A DNA stretch of 64,000 nucleotides from Saccharina japonica (GCA_008828725.1 MEHQ01002127.1:156455-220454); one strand, 5' to 3'. Positions 1 to 11,916 are shown, counted from the stretch's first letter. Notes: generated by a model not told the origin, from the letters alone. Program-made: numbers and translations.

Positions 1-3000
1 TCACTTCACGTCGTACCATGCCGATGTACTCGTCGTCCGCCAATGTCTGGCCGATGTCCACCTCCCGGTTCGTCGGCGAGATCATTTTCATGCGGCGCAC
101 CTGTACAACCAAACCACAAGTAGGCGGCGAGACAAATGTTTAGTTATTATAAATGTTTTCACATGTCAAGACAGATTGATACTCAATTCCAACTTCACGA
201 TCTACATCAATCAAGGCGGGTCTGTTGCCGACCTCGTATGATCTAATAGCTTGTAGCTCTCATGTTGCCGGGTAGGACCCGTATCGTCTGCCGTCATGTA
301 CGTGGCACATGTTTTCTAGGTTGGATCCGTACTGTGCAGGTCCTGCACAATCTTTCACAGTGGAACAACCTCTCACAATGGAAGGTGCCTGAACTACAGT
401 AGATGATTCACGGTAGATACATAGATAGATAGATAGATAGATAGATCATGATCTGATCGAAGTGAATAGTGCATATTTCTGGACGGTTGGTTGCCCCCCC
501 TCCCTGCGACCTCTATGCGTTCCTCTCGGTTTCCTGGCCCGCTGGGCCTCCTGGCCCAGTCCTCTAAGCGTTCTTCTCGGCTTCCTGGACCGCTGGGTCG
601 TCTCGGCGCGTTAAAGCAGCGAGAGGACCCTGCGGTCACGAGAGGGCGGAGACAAACGCTCAGAGGATGTGCCAAGAGGACCCAGCGGTCCAAGAACCCG
701 AGGGGGACGCACGCACTGCCCGCAATAGGTTGAGGCGAGGGGACCCAGTCCTCCAGGTATACGTACAGAGGCAGATCATAACGTGTCGTGGATTCTTCGG
801 AGGACGTGTGAATCTCTATAGGAAACCATAATACAGCAGTAGCAAGGAGGTTCTTTAGGACAACATGTCAAAGAAGAGCAGTTCCAGTAATACACTAGGA
901 CGGCTTGTCAATTTGCAGGCCATGTTGGAAACGGGCAAGTGGGATTTCTCGATAATGCACACTACCTCTCAAGGAAACCCCACTGCTGTCGACACGTGCC
1001 TACGTAATTTTCGCGTCAGCAAACATAAAATTAAGACGTCAGAACCAGCTGTAAATAAATTCCACACCTTGCGGTACTACCTCTATTGGAACCCTGTTGC
1101 TCAAAACCCATATATTAGGCAAAAAAAAACATGCAAATTAAGACAACAGTACCAGCTCCAAGGCATTTCCATCATATAATACCATACCTTGCGGTCGATG
1201 ATGGAGACGGGCAGGTCGAACTCCTCGATCATGCACAGGGGGATGGCGCCGCCGCAAGGCTTAGCGTTGTCCATCTTGCGCTCAAACAAGGTCACGTCAA
1301 CGTCGTCGCACGCCGCGAGCACCTCAGCGGCGCAGGACCCCGAAGGCCCACCCCCCACCACGGCAACCTTAAACTTCATCTCCATGTCTGCCAAACAACG
1401 AAAACAACAAAAAACAGGATGTCAGAGTTGCAACAATGCAAACAGGAGAGGGGCTAACAGGGTACATATACAGTAGTATTGGACACCTAAAAAGAAACAG
1501 CAAAAGCTTGTCCAGGCTGGATTTCTTATTTGAGAGAGGGTGCTTTCTACACTACAGTAGTCTCAAGATATGGACTCTCGGATTTTTCCTAGTTTTCTTC
1601 AAATATCGGAGCCTCGCTTTCTTATTATCATAGCCTGCTTTTTATTAGGTGTCCTGTGCTGTTTACAGGGGTATACGATATAAAAGGACAGGTGGGAGCA
1701 GTTTGACGGTCCGGGACGCAACCAACGATAGGTGATGTCACGCATGTGTCGAGATATTGCAACATTAACCAACAAAACACAGCAAACTAAGGTGTCAGAG
1801 TTGTACAATTGTCACACGTCAAGATAACGGACATTAACCGACACTACAAAAACAGGATATCAGAGTGGAACAAATGCCAAACAGGAGTGGCGTAAGAAAC
1901 GGTCAGAAACCCTACGTAATCCGAGAGAAGTCACTCCACTCAGGTTAAGAATGGCCAGATGCTGCAGAAATTTGACAGCAGTCGGGGGTGCAAGCGAACG
2001 AAAGGCGGAATGTACTATACCGCACAAACAAAACGCTATACTGTACTGTTATCAAGATAATGCACGCCCTCGACGAATTTCCAAGTTGATTTCCCCGACA
2101 AATACGTGGGAGAGTGAAAACGTCGAGGTATTTACCAGGTACCTGGTATGCGTCTACGAGTATGAAAAGGTGAAAGTCTAAATATATCAACGACCCATTC
2201 CGAACGCCACCCTTTTCGCTGTACGAACTACCGGGTAGTCATTATCTTAGTAGATAGTTGCAGCTGTGCCAACTGTCCGACTATTTAGGTTTCCTTTTTT
2301 ATGGAAGGGAAGGCTAATCGGCTATGCCATGCACATTTTCGCCGTGAGCCCCCTCGCCCCTCGCACAATAGGGATAGCTGGGAGATTTACTGCAACTCGT
2401 GGCGAATAAAAAACGCATCGCTATCGAAGGCACCGAAGGCCGTTGGCTGGTATTTTCTACAGGAGGTAGTACAGATTTTGTATCGTGCGTGCAATGAAGC
2501 CGTACAGCGCCAGCCGACTATTAATAGTCAACTAAATCAGGTGTTGGGGGTTACGGTTCTTACATAACGACACACCTAAAATATAAACCAAAACAACTCA
2601 TGTTCAATCAATTTGCCAAGGCTGTGCAGCGTCTAATCAAATTGAAAGCACTTCCCACACGCGAGTTGCGGTCTAGCAGTGATACTATAAGTCTCCTTGC
2701 GCTACGAGTACTACTGCTGCTTCGACTTGCATGAGCCACTCCAGCTTACGAGCGACTCATGTAAGATCAGACTCCGTTACCATGTATTGAGCTTCGATAA
2801 AGGCGGGACATTAAATCGAAAGATGAAATAGAATGATCGTCGGAGATGAGAGATGAGAACATCAGAACCCGGCACCGTGAGTCAGTGTCGTCGTTGTCGA
2901 AAGACACTTGGTTCGACGCAGACATGAAGTCAAGTACGCTCGCCGCTTGCTGCAACCATAGCGCCACTACAAGTATAATAACGAAGTAGTGAAGTGCTCA

Positions 3001-4299
3001 TGCAAGCTCGTTGAAGGTCATAGATCATAGCAGGCCATCATGGAACAAAGTATGTTCGTAAACGAAAAACTTTATAATTGGAGTCAATGTCTTCGAGTAC
3101 CCTTACACACAAAGAAGCGTACGAGTGCAATAAAGTAATGCTATTTTAGTATCAAAATCAGGCCGAAATAACGCTTAGCCTCACGACTGGCTGGCTGTCT
3201 GGTGTTCGCCTCGTATGATACTCGTGGTACATATTCGGGCAACAAGTACATAGAAGTTTCAAGAAGTTTGCTTTTGTGCGCAAGACACAGTTAGCAGCTG
3301 CTGCGCTTGAAGCAGACGGCGACAGCACACGCCCAATGTGATCACCCCGTGCACGCTAAACCATCCCGGAGCAATACCACAGACTATACTCGTACGCAGT
3401 CTGGACTACGGCTGCACTGGAAGCCGGGCACATAATCATGATTCTCGATCATTCCTTTCGAAGTAAAGGGCCGGAAGATTCGAGGGCTGCAAGGGCTGCT
3501 GATTTTGCATTTCAGTATTTCAGTCCAATCACCTAATGCGCCGCCACTCGACGTGGCCAGCTACAGCAGCAGCACAGCTGCAGGTACATGGTCTGGGTAC
3601 ACAACACGTCTCTCATGCCATGGCTGCCTCGAGGTGCTGCTATTGAGTTGAGGGTTGATCGAGGCAATCCAATGAATGCTTAGGGCATACATGTTCGGAT
3701 ATAAAAAACGACGAAAAAAACTCTGTGTAGGACTGACTTCAATGAAAGGTGCATGAAAGGAATTCCAGATGCCCGTTATAATACGGCGAGATAACAGCAG
3801 CAGCAGCAGCAGTAGCAGCAGTATCAACATAGTATCAAATGCATAGGGCGCTGCTGATGATAGCTGCCGTGTCAGGCCAACTCTGCAAGCATGCCACGTC
3901 TCTCGACCTCGGGACCACAGGTATTCTTGAAGCACTACATAGGATGCAATACTCGTAGCATGCAAACTGCTTTGCAACGCCTTCCGAAAGGGATCGGCCT
4001 GCCGCTGGTATCATATGACAGCACGTGGCATTTTTCGCATACAAAATCGAAAGGCTACAAGAAACCGGAGCCCCACATGTTTGCATGCACAGGTACCCAG
4101 AGGCTCAAGACGCAATCTCCAGCCGAGAGGATGGGAGTGCTGGCGGGTGCTCTCCTCAATGTTTTGATATCTCTAGTCACTTCGTACTGATGTACAGCTG
4201 CAAGAGACAGCGTCTATGCTAGTTCGTGGAGTTGGTGCGCTTTTCTGCCAGCACCCTCATTTGCGGTCCATAAACAGCAGCTGCAACAGCAGTAGTAGT

Positions 4300-4345
<46 letters not shown>

Positions 4346-4616
4346 CATGAGCATCACCAGCACTTCCAACGCCAGAAACGCTACGGAGCGGAGCACCATC
4401 TCTCAAGCTATCCATAAAACTACACACTGCTGCTGTGTATCCGTCAGCATTGGGCTCGAACCACGCACCTGATGAAGCAGATGAAGTAGCCTGCGCCGCC
4501 GTTGCGACACGCTGTCCCGTGAACCCTCGTCCTCCCGGCGAGGAAACCCACGCCGAAGACCCAGCGCATCCCGCCAGGGCGGCCAAAGCCGTCAAGACAC
4601 TTCGTCGGGGCGCCAT
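1..4616 (-). CDS. chlP: Geranylgeranyl reductase, plastid precursor; spliced, 3' part beyond the window
   Basis: The family reduces geranylgeranyl groups to phytyl, using NADPH, for chlorophyll and tocopherol in the plastid. Three exons are visible. Exon 1 (4616-4469) encodes a hydrophobic signal peptide and a Ser/Ala-rich transit region with an SSAW junction, and ends in phase 1 before a GTGCGT donor. Exon 2 (1387-1188) begins after a T-rich TTTGGCAG acceptor in the matching phase. It carries the dinucleotide-binding GGGPSG motif and the family block FERKMDNAKPCGGAIPLCMI. It ends at DRK before GTATGG. Exon 3 (100-1) resumes in phase 0 with VRRMKMISPTN and VDIGQTL, also typical of ChlP. About 149 residues are visible; the family usually has 400 or more. 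Exons 2 and 3 are secure from homology. Joining exon 1 across a 3.1-kb intron is inference from phase, strand and targeting signal. An ATG inside exon 2 (1385) is an alternative start. Confidence 0.92.
190..450 (-). repeat. Degenerate copy of the GATC-rich TIR family, inside chlP intron 2
   Basis: Read on the minus strand, this stretch matches the cores of the copies at 11007, 14770 and 59449. Shared features are the near-palindrome around GGATC, CCAACC(C)AGnAAACATGT, CCCGGCAACATGAG and TAGATCAT. It ends in a short GATA/TAGA microsatellite (about 418-446), which probably grew from the AGAT-rich end of the element. Confidence 0.6.
913..961 (-). pseudogene. Diverged copy of the chlP exon 2 3' end, within intron 2
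   Basis: An ungapped comparison with exon 2 positions 1189-1237 gives 38 identical bases of 49. Read on the minus strand in the same frame, the copy gives VCIIEKSHLPVSN against LCMIEEFDLPVSI in the exon. The matching stretch begins at the exon's splice-donor end. It is most simply an old partial tandem duplication of the exon. It lies in a frame open for about 45 codons, but I see no splice donor right after it, so a functional alternative exon is unlikely. Confidence 0.55.
1479..1656. mobile_element. MITE related to the 34.3-kb DDE transposon (copy 1)
   Basis: The termini match GGACACCTAA...TTAGGTGTCCTG. The interior shares TGGATTTCTTATTTGAGAGA with the copies at 17955 and 39663. The left end is mutated (TT for CA after the TA). 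It lies about 90 bp upstream of chlP exon 2, inside intron 1. Confidence 0.8.
4284..4345. repeat. (CAG)n microsatellite
   Basis: Near-perfect CAG/TAG trinucleotide tract in chlP intron 1, only about 120 bp downstream of the exon 1 donor. Confidence 0.9.
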
Positions 4617-6855
4617 GGTCGAAGAGTACAAGATAGCTAAGAGGCCTGCTGGGGACGCTGGCGGCGTAGGTGTCGCAACGCTAGGGCGTATGCAAACTTG
4701 GCTAATGCTCGGGGTGCGGGCGGAGGAGCTGAGAGGGAGAGGAGCCGCAGATTTGATATGAAGGCGTTATTATGGTTTGCCGCCAAGCTCTGACGAGGAA
4801 AATATTCATCCATGAGTTCAACCTGCCGTCGGTTTCAACGCCAAATACCGGCTATATAAAAGGTCGAACCGCAACAAAGCAAGCCAAGCTCCTTCGCCCG
4901 TCTGGCCTGTTCCCAGGGTAGGGGGCGCGAGCTATGCACGCACCGTGCGGGCTGAGCGGTGTAGGGGCATGTTGCTACTTCGGTAGGTGGCCATCAGCGC
5001 CCCAGCGATGCACTCATCAGCGAATGGAAGTCGCAAAACCCCGTAAGCTCGCATCCGCAATCCGATATTTTTTCATCAAACGACCAATCCCGAACGGACA
5101 CACGAAACCGCCGCTTGTGAAACGCAACGACAACGACGCAAAACGACGCAACATTGTCGTTTAGCGGTTTGGATTTGGCTACCCAGCACAACAAGCGTCC
5201 GCGGCCCAGCTGAACGGAGAAAGTGCCTCATAGTCGTAGCGACATTCGGCTGACTGAGTCAAGACGAAGGCACCCTGCATCATCATCAGGACGGTTGCGA
5301 GAGAGAGGTATACCCGGTACCTGGTTCATAAAACGGCCGTCGAGAAGTAACAATGCCGGTACCGTGGCTGTACGCCGGGTTTCCTGCGCTCGTAGACAAG
5401 GGGTTCGGTGTGCGCTTCGAAGAGCTTGCTCGGCTTCACCCCCCGGGTTCGTCAGATGTGTCCAAGGCAAGAATCACCCCCACCTGTCTCATGTGTTAGA
5501 GTTGTTCTACTGTACGAGTGCCTGTCATCTACGTGCGGCGTTGTATATTACTCCTGTCTGTATGTATGTCTGCTGCAAGGCGATGTGCCAGAAATACAGA
5601 AATACGGTACCATCGACAGAACTGCGTAGTATGTGCAGCAGTTAGGTGTTGGTTCAAGGTTGTTTCCGGAATTGCCGTAAGTTTTGGTGCCGAAACTGGT
5701 TTACAGTAGTTGTATCGTACCTCTGATCTATGATGATGTATGTGTGATACCCGTACGGCAAAAGCAGGAGAGGGTAGCATGGAGCACGAAGGAGGGCAAT
5801 CTACAGTGCAGTACATACAAGTAGCATCTCGGCAGCCACCCGAAAACATATCGCCAGCAGCAGTATTACTAGTAGTGATGGGTTCAACCTGATGATGCTG
5901 TTGTTGTCCTTGTGTCTGTAATATTTTCTTCTGAAACGCTCCGCGGTGGACAATACCGGCTACTCGTAAAGTACAGTAACTTACTGTACGCTATTACCGT
6001 ACGTGACAGCCGTTCTACCGTAAGCCGTATTGATATCCGTAGTCCATTTCCGCACTTTAGTGCGGCAGTTCTTCGCCACGCCGTTGGGTTGTGGGTCTAT
6101 CGGCGGATCATGGTCGGATGGTGCTACAACTATGTACATGTCATACGTACGAGTACGTACGAGAACTCTACTATTTATACGACAGCCGTTTGCTGCAACA
6201 TAAAAATACATACAGCAGACAGCAGTACGTGCGTACGAAGAGCTCTGTTTATACGACAGTTGTTTGCTGCTATTAATAATAATGGAACACGGTTGAGTTT
6301 GTCCGTTACTCACTCTGCAAGGTGACAATACCACTACCCGGTAGCATCTACGATCTACAGTAGTACAGTACCAACACAAGGAACGCCGACCGTTTGTTTG
6401 CTGTGAAGTCTCCAAATTTTCTGGTGTTGAGCGCGAGGCAAAACACGAGTACTTACGGTATACTGTACGAAGTCGTACATGAAACCTGCGGTACAGCAGT
6501 AGTAGCTTCACATTGCTCCGGCAATCAAACGACCTACTGGTACCTGACAGTGGTATTTGCACACAGACAGGGTAATTGGGCACGGTACCTGCCACCCATA
6601 CCCTTTTATTTGTTGTCATGTGGACCCTGGATTTCTTGCTTCGGAAATACTGTCCAAAACATAGAGGACAAATAGTGCATTTTATACATTAACTTCAGTA
6701 CTCTGTGATGACTTCTGAAATTATTACATACTAGCGGTACGGCCACGGCTCCACCCGTGGCACTAACCCTGCGTTTCCCAATTAAAATAGTAGTGTGTAG
6801 TACCTGGTACGGTAGTACTCGTAAGCTGTGATGTACCACTCTGAACGGATATGTG
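4617..6855. other. Region upstream of chlP, no gene supported
   Basis: No family is recognised on either strand. A TATA-like CTATATAAAAGG stands at 4852-4863 on the plus strand, pointing away from chlP. From about 5500 to 6850 the sequence is strewn with GTAC-containing palindromes (TACGTAC, GGTACC), and the open frames there follow no conserved pattern. Confidence 0.5.
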
Positions 6856-6861
6856 AGAACC

Positions 6862-7650
6862 ATCGTGCGGCCCGGTATCGATCCAGGGCATGTCCGTTTT
6901 CGTCCCCCGGTTGTTGGAGTTGTAAGTGTATGGAAGGTTTTCTGATCCGGGGATTAGGCCTTATAATCCCTTGGTACGGCGGGACCTCGACGTTATCCCG
7001 AGGGGAAACTCTCGCCGCACGCTGGCTCCATGAGCCTCAGCCAAGTCAGCAATGAGCCCGTGGGGTTGGGGTTTCCACACCTTGTGGGGCGGTATCGACC
7101 TGGGGGATGTCCGTTTTCGTCCCTTCGTCCCCGGGTTGTTGGATTTCTAGATGCATATAAGGATTTATGATCCGAGGATAGGACCTTATCGTCCCCGGGT
7201 GCGGCGGGACCTCGAGGCTGTCCCGGGGGTCACTTCTCGCCGTGCGCTGACTCCGTGAGCCCCAGCCAAATCAGCAGCCAGCCAGTGGGGTTGGGATTTC
7301 CACACCTTGCGGGGCGGTATCGACCCGGGGGAACTCCGTTTTCGTCCCCGGGTTGTTAGAGTTGTAGATGTATGGAAGTGTTTATGATCAGGGGATGGGA
7401 CATTATCGTCCTCGGGTGCGGCGGGACCCCGAGATTGTCCCGAAGGGCATTTTTTGCCGGGCGCTGGAATGAGCCTCAACCACAATAAATCGGCTACGTA
7501 GTGGGGTTGGGGTTTTCACACCTTGCGGGGCGGTATCGACCCGGTGGGTGCCCGTTTTCGTCCCCGGGTTGTTAGAGTTGTAAATGTATGGAATAATGTA
7601 TGATCCGGGGATGGGACACTATCATCCCCTGGTGTTATTACATATGTCCC
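6862..7650. repeat. Satellite, about 224-bp unit, roughly 3.5 copies
   Basis: The phrase CGGTATCGAYC recurs at about 6866, 7090, 7315 and 7539, a spacing of 224-225 bp. Each unit continues with GTCCGTTTTCGTCCCCGG, GTTGTTRGAGTTGTA and CGGCGGGACC. The units differ at scattered positions, so this is an ageing tandem array. Confidence 0.85.
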
Positions 7651-8603
7651 GGTAAACCTCAGCCTATCTTCCTTTGTGCGCGTGGCTTTAGTGGCTGCCG
7701 TCAACTGATGTTGCTGCATGCATAGTATTCATATTAGTTTGTATAACTTAGCAATACTACGGCAGCCTCATCCAGTGGTGCAGTGATGGATTGATAGTCC
7801 CGCGTCCTCTCGAAAATACCGAAAAACGAAAACTTCATCGTTCCCGTTCCTCCGCCGTCGCCGCCTCTGCCGTACGTCCGTACCATACTCGAAAATTATA
7901 CTGTGCCTGTTACAATAGTGGACTGGGTCGGATCTGTTGAAGATGATGGAGGTCTTGGGGCTTTCGCAGCTGGAACCGGCCTTAAGGGAGCAAGTGAGTA
8001 TATAGTATATACCTGGTAGCCTTTTTGTGGTGGAGCAGACCTCTATTCGCCCTTCACTGCGTGCTGTGCTTCGCTTGCAGTCTGCAGAGCTTTGGAGTTG
8101 TGCGTACGTATAATAGCTTTCGGCAACAATTAATGGTCTTTGAACCAATATCATACTACGGCCGTAGTGGCAAAACATTGTAAGGCCTATGAGGTGTGAT
8201 CAAACCGTAGTCGGATACTTCGGATTACATCGGTAGCAGTGACGGCATATGAGAAAAGCCTACGTCTGTGAAATGCTGGGTGGGGCCGTTTACGGGGGGG
8301 AAAAACGCTTGGCTACAGCAATATTAGAAAGTCAAGTGGCGACTCATCAGTACAGTAACCAGTACCAGCTATTCATACCAGGTACAGTAGTAGTGTTTCG
8401 TGGCGTCGGGAAAGTTTACTCCCTGAGCTAACCACCCTCCCAGTCCAAGACCGGCGCCAATCTCATCACCCTCCCCTCCCCCCCTATAAATATATGATAT
8501 ATTTATAGGTTGGGTTGGCGTCAGTTTGCAACGACGCTGTAAAACACGCCACTCGCTGCGTGAGCTAGACAACCAGGGTGCCGTTTTTTTTTTTTTTTTG
8601 GGG
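7651..8603. other. No gene seen; ends at an assembly gap
   Basis: Open frames are short and unconserved. A 26-bp AT palindrome centred near 8496 (CTATAAATATAT...ATATATTTATAG) and a T16 run just before the gap are the only structures noted. Confidence 0.4.
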
Positions 8604-8804
8604 NNNNNNNNNNNNNNNNNNNNNNNNNNNNNNNNNNNNNNNNNNNNNNNNNNNNNNNNNNNNNNNNNNNNNNNNNNNNNNNNNNNNNNNNNNNNNNNNN
8701 NNNNNNNNNNNNNNNNNNNNNNNNNNNNNNNNNNNNNNNNNNNNNNNNNNNNNNNNNNNNNNNNNNNNNNNNNNNNNNNNNNNNNNNNNNNNNNNNNNNN
8801 NNNN
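8604..8804. other. Assembly gap (N run)
   Basis: 201 undetermined bases between a poly-T/GGGG stretch and a poly-C run. Homopolymers at both edges probably caused the break. Open frames crossing it are meaningless. Confidence 0.99.
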
Positions 8805-8972
8805 CGCCCCCCCCCCGACTCGCCCAACACCTCACGGCGCTTCTCACTTGGTGCTAGCAATGTCTGCCTGGTCGGTGAAAACCCGACATGTTCCGTCCCG
8901 GCATTGTAGGGATGCGAGGGTCTATGGTCGTACGACTACGGCCATGCATGAAAATGAAGTACACCCCCCCCC
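8805..8972 (+). repeat. C-run-bounded repeat, subfamily 1 (copy 1)
   Basis: It runs from CGACTCGCCCAACACC through GGTCGGTGAAAACCCGAC (a short stem-loop) and TACGACTACGGCCATGCATG to a C run. The same core recurs at 20350, 46184, 56056 and 62391. C homopolymers stand on both sides here. Confidence 0.8.
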
Positions 8973-8989
8973 CCCGAACCGGTAGCTGG

Positions 8990-9419
8990 CTTTCTAGGAC
9001 GCAGGAAGGAAATATACTCCCTTACCACCTGGAAGAGTGATGATCGCTAAGAATTTAACTTGCCCATGTCGCTTGTTGGTTAGAAGTTAGAAGGGATACC
9101 CTACCACATAGGCCTACCCAGTCAACGCTGACTGAACAGTCTAGGCTATATATTAGTGCGTCGTCCGTTCTAATGGACACTTTCTAACACGGAGACCGAG
9201 TACGTGGCCATGTTTGAGTAAATGTTTCCGGTACATCTGGTATATATAGTTGTCTGTCCGCACCGAGGGAAGGTATCGGACAGGCTGAACGGGTCCGCGA
9301 ACGGCTTTGCATATGAAGAGGGAGTACAGATCGTAAAGCCATGTACATATATACTCGCAGTGGCGAGATACAGAAGAAGAAAAGCTCATTCATTATCTGT
9401 ACCGTTTTCCTGGGGTACA
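8990..9419. other. No gene seen
   Basis: Unique-looking sequence with only short, unrecognised open frames. Confidence 0.4.
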
Positions 9420-9665
9420 ATATCGCCTCGACAACAATATCAGGGGGTACCATAACAGCTATTATACAGTATACTTACACCAACACAATAACGTCTCCAC
9501 AACAATATGAGGGAATACCATAGCGGATAGTAATAATGGCAGTATGCAACAACACAATATCGTCTCCACAACAATACCAGGGGATACGCCACAACATCCG
9601 TTAATAGTAAACAACAACACAATAGCGCCTCCAGAACAACATACGAGGGGATACCAAAACAAGCA
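9420..9665. repeat. Tandem repeat, about 68-bp unit, four copies
   Basis: The phrase CGYCTCCACAACAATAYSAG recurs at about 9423, 9491, 9559 and 9625, separated by variable AT-rich stretches. Confidence 0.8.
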
Positions 9666-9689
9666 TAAATGGTACACCTCGAGATAATC

Positions 9690-11006
9690 AATGGCTGACC
9701 ATTTACTACCTCACCCAGCGTCGGACAGTCATAACCATAACAAAGCGCTCGGCGGGACCGGTCGGAGTATTTTCCGAGAGGAGGGCCTTAAGCGGCCAGC
9801 CCAGCCAACACACGAAGGAGCACGCCCCGTGAACTCCGACTCTTCGCACGGGAACGGACACATTAATGGACGCAAAACATGTATAGGTCGGTTGATGGCA
9901 TCCTAGCCCCTTGACGGACGGCCGTTATGGAACTCCCCACACTGAAACTAGTATGTTGAATCTAAACAGGCGTTGATGGGCCTACACTTGACTGTTAACC
10001 CCCTTGGGGCTCCAGAGGGGAAACTTGACGATCAAAAAGTGACTATTATTACGGCAACCACCACTGCGTGATTGAGGAATGGATGGTATGATACAATGGT
10101 TAGTGCCCGAATTACAATGGTTGCAATGCAAGGAGTTGTATGATAAGGAAGGGGTGCAACATGAACCTACCCGTACTGCTATCATGGGCACTCACGCTGC
10201 TCGTAGACGTCTGATACCATACGAACAATGTGTATCATTGTTTTAGTCGCTGTCCCATATATCCCTTATATCCCTCAAAGGAGGTCCCTTAAAAGGGGTT
10301 GTAACCGGCGTCTTGGATGGAGGCGGTAGGCCACGTACATCTCCCGGCACCATGATCGCGACCACTAGGAGTCGCAGACCAACGCCAATGAGGATACAGT
10401 TGAGGGATGCTAAGGCCCTTCCATTAGCACCTGGGGCCGGTGCGCAATCTCAGAATGCCGGTCAAGTCGCCCGGGCTATGGCCTGTAATGGATGACCTAT
10501 AGACTTAGTGTAGCTCAGGGCTGGTCAGCATCGCTGAAGCACTCGAGTGAGATGACCACTCAGGTGACACACTCACGAGGGAGACGTAACATTAATGAGT
10601 CAACCATGTTGAGCTGAGTTCACAGAGACAGAGGCAGAGGGTGGCCGCTGCTGTGTACGATGATCTTCAGCAGCAAGCAGGAAACATACCCGTTATACCG
10701 CAAGAGCCATTCCCACATTGAAAACCCGGGGATGTACCCAGGATGTCCCCTGACGACCAAAGGGGTGCCAGTTGGGGGAGGGACTCTGCTTCAGCGCCCT
10801 CCGGACACAACAGGAGGGGCGAAGCATCACCCACGGGAGTTGGTAAGGAGGGAGTTAGAGTAGGCAAACTCGTTCCGGGGGGAGGGGTGCGGGACGGCTG
10901 CCGTAGGGCGATAATCGGAACCGTCACCACCTCTACAGAAGGACCCATATCCAGGGAAAACCAACAGGCAAATAAAGCACCTCCTTCGGACACTGGAGTG
11001 CGTGGA
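9690..11006 (+). other. Unrecognised region with long, broken plus-strand frames
   Basis: Several plus-strand frames (about 9691-9906, 10313-10495, 10743-11009) encode Gly/Pro/Arg-rich peptides with no motif I recognise. The stretch continues after the insertion at 11007-11276 to about 11670. The composition differs from the AT-rich surroundings, so this may be a decayed gene or element. I assign no function. Confidence 0.3.
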
Positions 11007-11276
11007 TAGCGTCACACATCAGATAGATCACCTACAGATAAATAATCTACATAATCATCTACAGACAGATCATCTACAGATATGCCATCTAGATCCTAAC
11101 CTGCCGTTACGATATGTTGTGCAAGATCTGTATATATATATTGCAGATATAACCCAGGAAATGTGTGCTAGGTCATGCAAAATATACGGCTCCCAACCGG
11201 GGACATGAGCTAGATAATACAAGATCGGCAATGTATCTGCCCTGAAATATCTATCTGATCTATCTGACCTGTTCGA
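11007..11276 (+). mobile_element. GATC-rich TIR element with 8-bp target duplication
   Basis: It is flanked by TGCGTGGA at 10999-11006 and 11277-11284, an exact 8-bp duplication. The core (CCTGCCGTTACGATATGTTG, AACCCAGGAAATGTGTG, GGACATGAGCTAGAT) is shared with copies at 14770 and 59449. The ends are rich in CAGATAGATC in opposite orientations. An 8-bp duplication is usual for hAT-type elements. Confidence 0.75.
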
Positions 11277-11284
11277 TGCGTGGA

Positions 11285-11664
11285 AGATATTCAGTAGACA
11301 CCCTCCTCAATTACCCCCAGGAACAACGCCGAAAATCGGAATCGCGGGACCCTGTCGGAGTGTGCGCCCTCAGCTAGAGGGTTCCCCTATTCTCTCGACG
11401 CCAGTACCTAACAGAGTCCATCCCATTAGTGTAGGCCTTGGCCAACTAGCAGCAAGAAAGTGCGACTCCGACACCGAGAGACGCTCTATATACCCCCGGT
11501 GCGTGATGCACCAGCGGGACGCGCTCCCCGAAGGAGGCACCCTCGTATTGGGGGTAGATATGAGGGAAGCCGGCATGGCGGCATTTCCCTCCCCCATTAG
11601 GAAGGTTCTACCTACCAACGACGCATGCTATCTTAAGGTAGAGGTGTGGGCACCATGTTACAGA
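11285..11664 (+). other. Continuation of the 9.7-kb unrecognised region
   Basis: A plus-strand frame at 11362-11673 stays open for about 103 codons and contains LPEGGTLVLGVDMREAG. No family is recognised. With the 270-bp insertion taken out it would join the stretch ending at 11006. Confidence 0.3.
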
Positions 11665-11916
11665 CTTTTCTGAGGAGGCTCCTCACGTGAGGGGCTACAT
11701 TCTAACAGTAAGTAAAAAAAAATGATTTGAGAATAAAATAACAGTGCTACGTACCCGATGAACAATTCCCATGGCCTGAGTATACAATGTGCAAAATATT
11801 GCAACACAAGAATTGTTCAAGTCCCACGATTTGGGGCTGAGGAGCCCGATCATTCAGAAAACGTTTCAGCCAAAAAAAGGTATACCTTATACCTCTATGA
11901 TATCGTAGCACGCGTC
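11665..11916 (-). mobile_element. MITE with GACGCRTGCTACGGTAGAGG-type TIR (copy 1)
   Basis: It matches the minus-strand reading of the copy at 42361. The interior reads AGGAGCCCGATCATTCAGAA and TTTCAGCCAAAAA, and the end reads TCGTAGCACGCGTC. The left terminus is eroded. Confidence 0.75.

Larger units (their letters stand above)
101..1187 (-). other. Intron 2 of chlP
   Basis: It is bounded by GTATGG at the donor and TTGTACAG at the acceptor on the minus strand, in phase 0. It contains an old GATC-rich repeat (about 190-450) and a diverged copy of the 3' end of exon 2 (913-961). The rest (450-900) is GC-rich, mildly repetitive sequence with no gene seen. Confidence 0.85.
1390..4468 (-). other. 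Intron 1 of chlP (inferred)
   Basis: It is inferred from the GTGCGT donor at 4468 and the T-rich CAG acceptor at 1388-1390, which agree in phase. It contains a MITE (1479-1656) and CAG tracts at 3796-3822 and 4284-4345. The remaining 2.5 kb holds no gene I can support. The poly-Leu peptides readable on the minus strand across the CAG tracts are repeat artefacts. Confidence 0.6.

Noticed and set aside
3561-4086. Minus-strand frames downstream of chlP exon 1
   Set aside because: They cross CAG tracts and lack motifs. The inferred intron explains them.
4445-4470. B-box-like GGTTCGAGCCC on the minus strand
   Set aside because: No stem around it and no A box. It lies just inside the inferred chlP intron.
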